From: Cyclina sinensis
Taxonomy: Eukaryota > Mollusca > Bivalvia > Venerida > Veneridae
Length of the DNA: 64,000 nt
NCBI GenBank assembly: GCA_012932295.1
Contig: JAAONU010000002.1
Location: 23,963,770-24,027,769 of the forward strand
Direction: 5' to 3'
Shown: positions 57,401 through 64,000 of the stretch, one piece after another
Layout: the number at the start of each line of letters is the position of its first letter
How positions within the stretch are numbered: position 1 is the first letter of the stretch
Position numbers and translations under genes: made by a program
The notes under the pieces: generated by a model
What the model was told of the DNA's origin: nothing
What the model saw: only the letters and a program-made list of their open reading frames with translations
The model's database searches: none

Positions 57401-60400
57401 TAAACAAGGGGGTTTAGCTGAGAAAGAATTCATTTTAAGAAGAGTATAACACAGTATATGAATATAACATTGTTTTGTTTTATTGAAAAGCAAAATGTTT
57501 GCAAAGTTTCTTCGGTAGAAGTTTTAAGACAAGTGACCATTATTTTTATCATTATAGTTTATCTGTAGATGTAGTAAGTTTTGTTTAAATTTGGAGAGCT
57601 TGAATTGACTTTCAGAGTCTGGCAAAGTTGTTCTCTTACTATTTAACCCTGCTGTCTTAATTGATAATAAGATCCTTACAGTTCCCACTTACTGTGGCAA
57701 AAAGTATTTGTTTGATATATACCACTAGTTTAGCTAAAAATTAGCAGAAATTCCCTGAATATTTCTGGAATATATTGGTTGATAATGTTATTTCTCTGTG
57801 TTGTAGGAAACTGGAAGAAGTACAAATTTACAGTCCATCAAAACATGTAAGACATAACATTCCTGTGACTACAACTGTTTTAGAAGTACTGGACCTAGAC
57901 ATCAAAGAAAATATTGTTGTTGCTCGAAGGTATTTCTCAGATCGTTTCTTTAACTTATCCAATTTGACTGAAGTACACGATCTAACTACCATTAGATCTG
58001 AAGGTGACCCATTCAATTCTATCTTCTTGATAATCTGGATTTCCAGTATTGTTATTTATGAGACTGCATCTAATGAGGTGTCTTTATGATTTACTTGTAC
58101 ACACAGCATGTTAATGTTTTTTAAAGAACTCTGTTCTGAAATGTCTTTGATTAATGACATGACCACAAAATCCACATAATAGCTGTTGTGCATCAATGCC
58201 CTACAATTTTGTGAGGTCTCACATCAATGCACAAGAGGGCATCAGTTCAAACTGCTGACCAGGCATTAGTATACAGTTATTTAATGTGTGTTTGGGGAAC
58301 AGTCAAAACTATTGTCCCAAGGTGTCGGGGAAGACTTTCGAACTGTTGCCTGAGGCTGTTAGGCCAAGGGCAACAGTTCGAAATGTCTTCCCTGACACTA
58401 ACGGCCTTGGGCAACAGTTCAAAATGTCTTCCCTGACACCGAGGGACAATAGTTTTGACTGTTCCCCAAAAACACACATGAAATAACTGTTTTATTACCT
58501 AATGTTCTATATAACTGTTTAAATACCTAATATTCTGTACAATTTGACTAACTCAAAAACTATGTTTAAAATCTTTAGATTTACATCATAATTTTTTCTC
58601 ACTTTTCTTCAAGATTCAAGATTTTTTTTCACCAGTTGTCAGCTGATGACTGATCATGGTATGTAATTGGTTGGTTTGTTTGGGCTTAAATCTGGTACAG
58701 ATTCGACACCAAACTTGGGTACAATAAAAATACGAAATGGAATTAAATGTACGTAAAGCTTCATCAGGGTCCTTGAAAAACGTACATGTATTCAATTTTA
58801 GTAAGTTTCACTCTATAACATCCTATTGTGCATCCTTTTGCTCACAATGAAATCATATGATTGGTTCAAAAGTCAACTATGCAACAGTTCAAACTATTGC
58901 CAGGTCAACAATTTGAACTGTTGCCCGGACCTGAATAAATTGTTGCTGGCGTACTTGAAAGATGGAAAAATGCCAGGAAACAGGCAAAAATAATCAATTA
59001 CAAGTTATATAGAGCATTAGGTAATAATTTATCTTGTTCTTTAGTACTGATTTTGTCATTTTGAATAGTCAGAAATGATTGTTTATTATATATATATAAT
59101 TATATGTATATAGGGTATATGGTGACAATAGAACTTGTTTACTTCAAAATTTCTTTTTCAGTGTTTGTGAAAGATGGGCAAGAGTTCAGTTACTATACCA
59201 CCAGTGGCTTGCTGGATATGGCAACAGTGTACGTGTAGGAGCCTTCACAGAGGTCATACATGCCATGTGTGTGTTCTTTTCACTGTTCAGCCTGCTTGTT
59301 TTGTCTCAGATCTGCTACATTTGTTTACCACGGGGAGATCATGTAGTGCCTACAGAACAGCCACCTGTTCCAGTATTCATTGAAACCCTGGAGGAAGAGG
59401 AGGATGAAGATCCAGGTCCATTTGATATCAAAATTTCATCCTTATTAATAGCTGCAGCTATAACCTCAACTGGATGTTCTTTGTTGACATTGTGCATAGA
59501 ATTATTGCTGCGAAGTGTGAGCTCAAATGAAAAAAATCCTGGGAAAGCTTATCAAAATCTATATGTAGAAGATTCTTATACATTGGATGATAAAAACATA
59601 GTAATTACAAAAAAAGAAGAACATGTAAGATATTATAAATGGCCACTATTTCTAAAATCATACATAGGAATGAAGAGTAGATTAGAAGATGGGATCGCTG
59701 ATACCAATGAGATGGGTGAGGTAGCCTTTTACTTAAAACAACTGATAGGTTACTTGCAGTCAGAGCATGATAAATATATGAAAAAAGTTGAGGCAATTAG
59801 AAAAAAGAGAGAGCTAGAAACTATGAAGAAAATAGAGGCTTTAAGGAAAAAAAGGGAACAGGAATTAATCAAACTTAGACTTGAAATGAAAAGAAAACAG
59901 GAAGAGGAGTTTAAAGCGTCTCAGGAAAAACAAGTAGTTGAAACATTACAAGATATAGCTGTGCAAGAAGATGAGGTAGAGATTGAAATAGATGTACCAA
60001 CATTTAGTGACATTAGTTTATCAAAGTTTGTTCTCTCTGATAGTAATACAAGTGTTCCCCTCAGTACTGCAGGAAGTTACCTAGATATCCTGAAGAAGAA
60101 AAAACATACAGTTGCCTCACAGAAGTTCTTCAAAGACAGTGACAGTTCTGAGCATGTAGAAATTGAACTTCAGAGTAGTTTGAAACACTTGTTAGATGAT
60201 GATGGTGATGAATTTGTAGAAAATCAAAATACTGAGGTTATCAAAACCACTGAGACAGCATGTAGCTCAAAAGATACATTCATTTCTACTGATATTGATC
60301 TCAGTCAGAATGCTTCTAGAGATGAGTTTGATAACATTGCTGCAGTAGATAGTGGAGGAAAACTGGAAGAATGTCTCCTAGAGATTCCAGAAACTGCAAT

Positions 60401-61248
60401 CAGTCATCAGCTGCAAACTTCAGGTAAAGTTTATCTGTGTTGTTTATCTATGTTGAGTGGCATTTCTATTGTTTACTGGTGATGTTAATATAGATAATAA
60501 TAGGTTGGTGTCGTGGATGGAGAAAGTTTATCTGGTGAAGCATAGGAGTTTATCTGGTAAACCAACCAATTATTGTTCCTGGAGAAAGTTTATCTGGTGA
60601 GGCATAGGAGTTTATCTGGTAAACCAACCAATTATAATTGTTCTTAACTAATTCTTTATAAAAGTTTACATATATCTAACTTGTAAATCTTCTTCTTTCA
60701 TCACAGCAACAGATGTAGAAGAAAATAGATTGGATGAAAATTTCTGGAAAACTCATGTTTGGTGAGTTGACTTGTTTAGTTGTCAATACATTTTACAAGC
60801 TTTACAATCCATGTTTAAGTGGGTCGTAGCTCTTTCTCTGAAACCAAGAAATAAGACATCTGATGTCAAATATGGTATGACCATTTGGTGAAATATTATA
60901 ACTTAGTTGTTCACAGAAGAGGAAGGTTTGTTTTGCTTATTGTAAGTTTTGTTTTGAACTGTAACTAGCTGGAATTGAGACTCTGCAAATTTACCTAAAA
61001 TGATACTAAACTGTATGTTAAGTTTATGTTGATCTTGAGTCTGTCCTAGTAGTTTCTAGGGTATTTACAGCTCCTATGTACTTATTGTACAGTGAACAAT
61101 GGTATTGACTTCAAGACTGTTCCAGGATAGAGTCCAGTGAACGACACAAAGCATCTCAGAAAGGATTTGTACAGCCCTGGCAAGCTAATCAGAAAGCTTG
61201 GTGTAGAAGAGTTATCAAGGAAATATGTGATTTCATTAGGACATCAAG
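54476..61248 (+). CDS. Polycystin-1-like (PKD1 family) membrane protein, 3' incomplete
   Basis: Phase-consistent exons: 54476-54539 (possibly UTR), 55099-55249, 55989-56076, 56691-56837, 57227-57290, 57807-57929, 59162-60423, 60707-60761, 61126-61248; the gene continues past the window. From ATG 55,115 it encodes about 665 residues here. The order matches polycystin-1 proteins: first membrane helix (MFVYYLTGAILIAFIATIAI, ~18-37) and basic stop RSLRRRE; PLAT domain (VKVFMQLTGERKKSQFFQLR, LQRGFTDVFLFKVP, then LKWKLEEVQIY); a QWLAGYGNSVRVGAFTEV segment in the place of the family's HLWLS..P...FTR motif; a second helix (MCVFFSLFSLLVLSQICYIC); a third (ISSLLIAAAITSTGCSLLTL); and a basic coiled coil (IRKKRELETMKKIEALRKKR) with a long acidic, Ser/Thr-rich cytoplasmic part. 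Known family members form receptor-channel complexes with polycystin-2 or act in cilia and sperm. No GPS, REJ or PKD repeats were found upstream. Confidence 0.75.
55410..55901. mobile_element. hAT-like MITE with imperfect terminal inverted repeats
   Basis: Starts TAGGGATGGC and ends GCCATCACTG, so the ends are inverted repeats differing at two positions. Inner parts also pair (ggtactcc near 55,440 with ccaagtactcc near 55,860). The flanks gattaaag and tacaaaag agree at five of eight positions, as expected for an aged 8-bp target duplication. No reading frame. Lies in the intron between the first two well-supported PKD1-like exons. Confidence 0.6.
58264..59030. mobile_element. Foldback element rich in GCAACAGTTC motifs
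   Basis: The core at about 58,264-58,505 is a near-perfect inverted repeat with arms of about 95 bases (ggaacagtcaaaactattgtcc.. pairing with ggacaatagttttgactgttcc), around a spacer that itself holds further gcaacagttcgaaatg words. At 58,878-58,925 a second, smaller inverted pair (gcaacagttcaaac / tttgaactgttgc) occurs. The words attacctaatgttctatata at 58,494 and their reverse complement near 59,009-59,028 suggest outer ends. Three overlapping open frames on both strands are due to this symmetry. Intronic in the PKD1-like gene. Confidence 0.75.
59162..60423 (+). CDS. PKD1-like large exon: two membrane helices, coiled coil and acidic cytoplasmic region
   Basis: Acceptor tttctttttcag at 59,161, donor tcag|gtaaag after 60,423. 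The frame is open throughout (about 420 codons). After SVCERWARVQLLYHQW comes helix 2, then an acidic extracellular loop (ETLEEEEDEDPGPF), helix 3, and about 270 cytoplasmic residues: a KKR/E-rich coiled coil near the middle, then a Ser/Thr/Glu-rich part with phospho-type acidic clusters (LLDDDGDEF). Its length and single-exon structure are the strongest coding evidence in the right half of the window. Confidence 0.8.
60519..60642. repeat. 62-bp tandem duplication
   Basis: ggagaaagtttatctggtga and the following 42 bases occur twice in a row (60,519-60,580 and 60,581-60,642) with very few differences. Intronic in the PKD1-like gene. Confidence 0.9.
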
Positions 61249-61272
61249 GTAGTTCACTATTTCAATCTTGTT

Positions 61273-62050
61273 AGCTCACATGAGCAAGGTGCTCAGGGAG
61301 CTATTGTGTTATCACCATCTTTCATTCAGCATCTGGCATCAACCACTTACTCTAAAACCACAAGGCCTAGGACTTAGATATTTTGCTTGGAGCATCATTA
61401 AGAGATCCTCTACCAAGGTTGTTCAAATAATGTCCCTGGGGTCAAAATCGACCAGGCCCTAGGCGTCCTTTTTGTGTACAGTATAAAATCTTTGAAAATC
61501 TTCTTGTCATAGCCATAGGCCCTTGACCTTAGATATTTGCTATAAAGCATTGTTTAACTGACTTCTGCAAAGATAGTTCAAATAATTCAATGGGGTCATT
61601 TGATTTAACATAGGGGAACGTTTAAAAACCTTCTCTGAAACCACTAGGCCTATGGCTTACATATTTTGCATAGAGCATCATCTAGAGGCCTCTACCTAGA
61701 TTGCTCAGATTACACCCCTGGGGTCAAAATTGACCCTGCCACAGTAGTTCTATTGGTAAAATTTATTAGATTTTCAAAAAATCTTCTTGTCAAAAACCAT
61801 AGGCCCTGGACCTTAGATATTTGGTATGTAGCATTGTATTGCTTACATCTGCAAAGACTGTTCAGATTATTTCATAGTGTAAAACTTACCTTGTCCAAGC
61901 ACCACTAGTCTCTACAGTTTCAGACAGGAAGATTTTTAAAGTTTTCCCTACAAGTCTTGTTCTGCATATTGTTGTGTAGGGAAAAACATTAAAAATCTTC
62001 CTGTCTGAAACTGTAGATACTTTGTATGAAGCATTGTTTAGCAGACCTCC
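61273..62050 (+). mobile_element. Copy C of the terminal-hairpin repeat family, rearranged
   Basis: Opens with the 5' terminal hairpin agctcacatgagcaaggtgctcagggagct (61,273-61,302) and continues with diverged units (aaccacaaggcctaggacttagatattttgc, ctctaccaaggttgttcaaataatgtccctggggtcaaaat). Near the right side it turns back on itself in a long hairpin at 61,911-62,016. More diverged than copies B and D, so older. Confidence 0.75.
61911..62016. repeat. Long near-perfect hairpin (about 42-bp arms)
   Basis: tctacagtttcagacaggaagatttttaaagttttccctaca in the left arm pairs with tgtagggaaaaacattaaaaatcttcctgtctgaaactgtaga in the right arm, with about 21 bases between. Only one or two mismatches or bulges. 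Formed by two repeat units in opposite orientation. Confidence 0.88.
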
Positions 62051-62099
62051 AAACCTCCAGACCTGACAAACAAAGTTTGAGGGGGTATATAGGAATCAC

Positions 62100-62266
62100 C
62101 CTGTGGTCAGTCGGTCAGGCAGTGGGTCAGTCTGTTGCATTTTTTTCTTGTCCGGAGCATAACTCTAAAACTGTTCAAGACATCGACTTGAAACTTGAAA
62201 TAAAGATACATGGTGACTGACAGAAGTGCAGAGTGAAAGAACCATAACTCTATCAGTCCCATTTTT
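62100..62266 (+). repeat. Single unit of the 16.7-17.8 kb repeat family
   Basis: Contains cttgtccggagcataactctaaaactgttcaagacatcgacttgaaactt, agaagtgcagagtgaaagaaccataactc, matching the tandem units at 16,737-17,810. It sits immediately before copy D. Confidence 0.75.
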
Positions 62267-64000
62267 AGCTCACCTGAGCACAAAGTGCTCAAGGTGAGCT
62301 TTTGTGATTGCCTGATGTCCGTCGTCCGTCCGTCCGTGCATGCGTGTGTCGTCAACTTTTTCTTCAAACAACTTCTTCTCCTGAACTGCTGGGCCAATCT
62401 TGCTGAAACTTGGCAGGAATGTTACTTGCATGAAGCTTTACCAAAATTGTTCAAATGGCTCAGGTCCATTGCATTTCTAGGCCACAGGAGCTAAAAATAG
62501 ATTTTCAAAGTTGGAACTTTAAAAATCATCTTCTCCAGAACTACAAGGCCTTGAGCTTAGATATTTGGTATGAAGCATCATCAGGTGCACCTTTACCAAG
62601 TTTGTTCAAATCATGACCCCTGGGTCAAAAAAGGCCCTGCCCCAGGGGTCACTAGTTTTACATAGAATTATATAGGAAAAACTTTAAAAATCTTCTTGTC
62701 TGAAACCACAAGGCCTAGAGTTCAGGTATTTGGTGTGCAGCATTGTCCAGTGGACCTCTACCAAGTTTGTTCAAATCATGGCTCCTGGGTCAAAAATGAC
62801 CCAGCCCCGGGGGTCACATGTTTTACATAGAGTTATATAGGAAAAACTTTTAAAAAATCTTCTTGTCAGAAACCGCAAGGCCTAGAGTTTAGATATTGTG
62901 CAGCATTGTCTAGTGGACCTTTATCAAGTTTGTTCAAATTATGTCCCCTGGGTCAAAATTGGCCAAGCCCCAGGGTTCTATTGATTTACATATAGTTATA
63001 TAGGAAAAACATGAAAAATCATTTTTCTCCGAAACCAATAGGACTAGACCTTAGATATTTGGTGTGGAGTATTGTGTTGAGAACCTTTACCAGTATTGTT
63101 TATATGTTGGCCCCAAGGTCAAAATTGGCTCCGCCCCAGGGGCCCTTAATATGTAAAAAAGCCAATCTTTAAAAATCTTCTTACTGGAAACCTCAATGCC
63201 TACAGCTTAGATATTTGGTATGCAGCATTGTCTACTGGATGTCTATCAAGTTTGTTCAAATTATGTCCCCTGGGTCAAAAATAGCCACACCTCAGGGTTC
63301 TCTTGGTTTACATATAGTTATATAGGAAAAACATGAAAAATCATTTTTCTCAGAAACTAATAGGACTAGACCTTAGATATATGGTGTGGAGTATTGTGTT
63401 GAGAACCTTTACCAGTATTTTTTATATGTTGGCCCCGGGGTTAAAATTGGCCCTGCCCCGGGGGCCCTTAATATGTAAAAAAGGCAATCTTTAAAAATCT
63501 TCTTACTGGAAACTGCAATGCCTACAGCTTAGATATTTGGTATGCAGCATTGTCTAGTGGACCTCTACCTAGTTTGTTTGAAAAATGCCACTGGGGTTAC
63601 TATTGGCCCCGCCCGAGGGGTCATAAGTTTTAAATAGCAGTATAGAAGAAAATCTTTAAAAATCTTCTTGTCTGAAACCACAAGGCCTAGAATTTTAAAA
63701 TTTGGCATGAAGCAAGCTTTATCAAGCTTTTTGAAATTATTAGATTAGGTTAAAGGTCATGGAGGCTAAAAAAAAGATTTATCTACTGTACCTCATAGAA
63801 CCTTCATTTATAGACCAATATCTTTGATATTCAGTATATAGGTTCCTTGCATGGACGTCTACCCGTTGGTAGGGTTTGAGGTCACTGAGTCAAGGTCAAG
63901 GTCACCATAGCTTATAATAGATATTTCTACTTTCTGTCATAGAGCCTTTATTTATTGACTGATATTTTACATATTTGGTTTGTAGGCACTTACATATTTT
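62267..64000 (+). mobile_element. Copy D of the terminal-hairpin repeat family, 5' complete, cut by window end
   Basis: Starts with the hairpin agctcacctgagcacaaagtgctcaaggtgagct (62,267-62,300), then tttgtgattgcctgatgtccgtcgtccgtcc, then a region absent from copy B, then 323-bp-type units from about 62,590. From about 62,930 to the window end it follows copy B (25.5-27.0 kb) closely, including ggtcaaggtcaaggtcaccatagc. The 3' terminal palindrome would lie just beyond 64,000. No coding capacity. Confidence 0.88.

Noticed and set aside
58227..58486. Three overlapping 66-69 codon frames on both strands
   Set aside because: They arise from the palindromic symmetry of the foldback element.
62107..62494. 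Frames of 69-96 codons near the right edge
   Set aside because: Entirely inside interspersed repeat units of the 16.7-kb and terminal-hairpin families.
1..64000. Search for operon-like clusters, CRISPR arrays, phage or viral genes, toxin-antitoxin or defence systems
   Set aside because: None seen. The tandem arrays have no spacers, and all convincing genes are intron-containing animal genes.

Overview
The window is animal nuclear DNA: AT-rich, intron-rich, and dominated by interspersed and tandem repeats. The protein orthology and the style of the repeats (roughly 155-bp and 323-bp tandem-unit elements that open with a gctcacctg end, tRNA-derived SINEs, short hAT-type elements) point to a lophotrochozoan, most likely a bivalve mollusc. 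The taxon is an inference; no species-specific marker was seen.

Two multi-exon genes are well supported, both on the + strand. (1) HYOU1 (GRP170/ORP150), the large Hsp70-family chaperone and nucleotide exchange factor of the endoplasmic reticulum: 24 coding exons from 21,685 to 45,631 join in phase to give about 1009 residues. A likely non-coding first exon and promoter lie near 19.94-20.02 kb. (2) A polycystin-1-like (PKD1-family) membrane protein: exons between 54,476 and 61,248 encode a first membrane helix, a PLAT domain, two further helices and a long acidic and coiled-coil cytoplasmic stretch. The gene runs off the right side of the window. A non-coding first exon with a perfect CRE motif may sit at about 51.65-51.85 kb.

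Two weaker minus-strand genes are proposed from phase-consistent splice signals: the 5' end of a gene at 4,961-5,169, and a small two-exon gene at 7,804-10,302 (about 149 aa with an acidic N-terminus). Neither was recognised.

Layout: 1-5 kb is AT-rich with a 36-bp minisatellite (3.8-4.9 kb). 5-12 kb holds the two weak genes, simple repeats, a three-copy ~150-bp repeat and a tRNA-derived SINE. 12.9-13.9 kb is an inverted copy of a repeat family that recurs at 25.4, 61.3 and 62.3 kb. 13.9-15.75 kb is a dead hAT (DUF4371-type) transposase. 16-20 kb holds more SINE pieces, a ~155-bp tandem repeat array and a palindrome-rich patch. 20-46 kb is HYOU1; its introns contain a 2.46-kb hAT-like element with a perfect 8-bp target-site duplication, a 3.9-kb 35-bp minisatellite abutting an exon, and other repeats. 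46-51.6 kb is intergenic. 51.6-64 kb is the PKD1-like gene, whose introns hold another hAT-like MITE, a foldback element, a long hairpin and two copies of the 323-bp-unit family.

Nothing in the sequence suggests a bacterial-type operon, CRISPR array, virus or defence system. The most unusual observations are the minisatellite that appears to have grown out of a HYOU1 splice acceptor, the non-canonical HYOU1 C-terminus (PEDL), the apparent lack of an extracellular region in the PKD1-like gene, and the repeat family whose copies share terminal hairpins.
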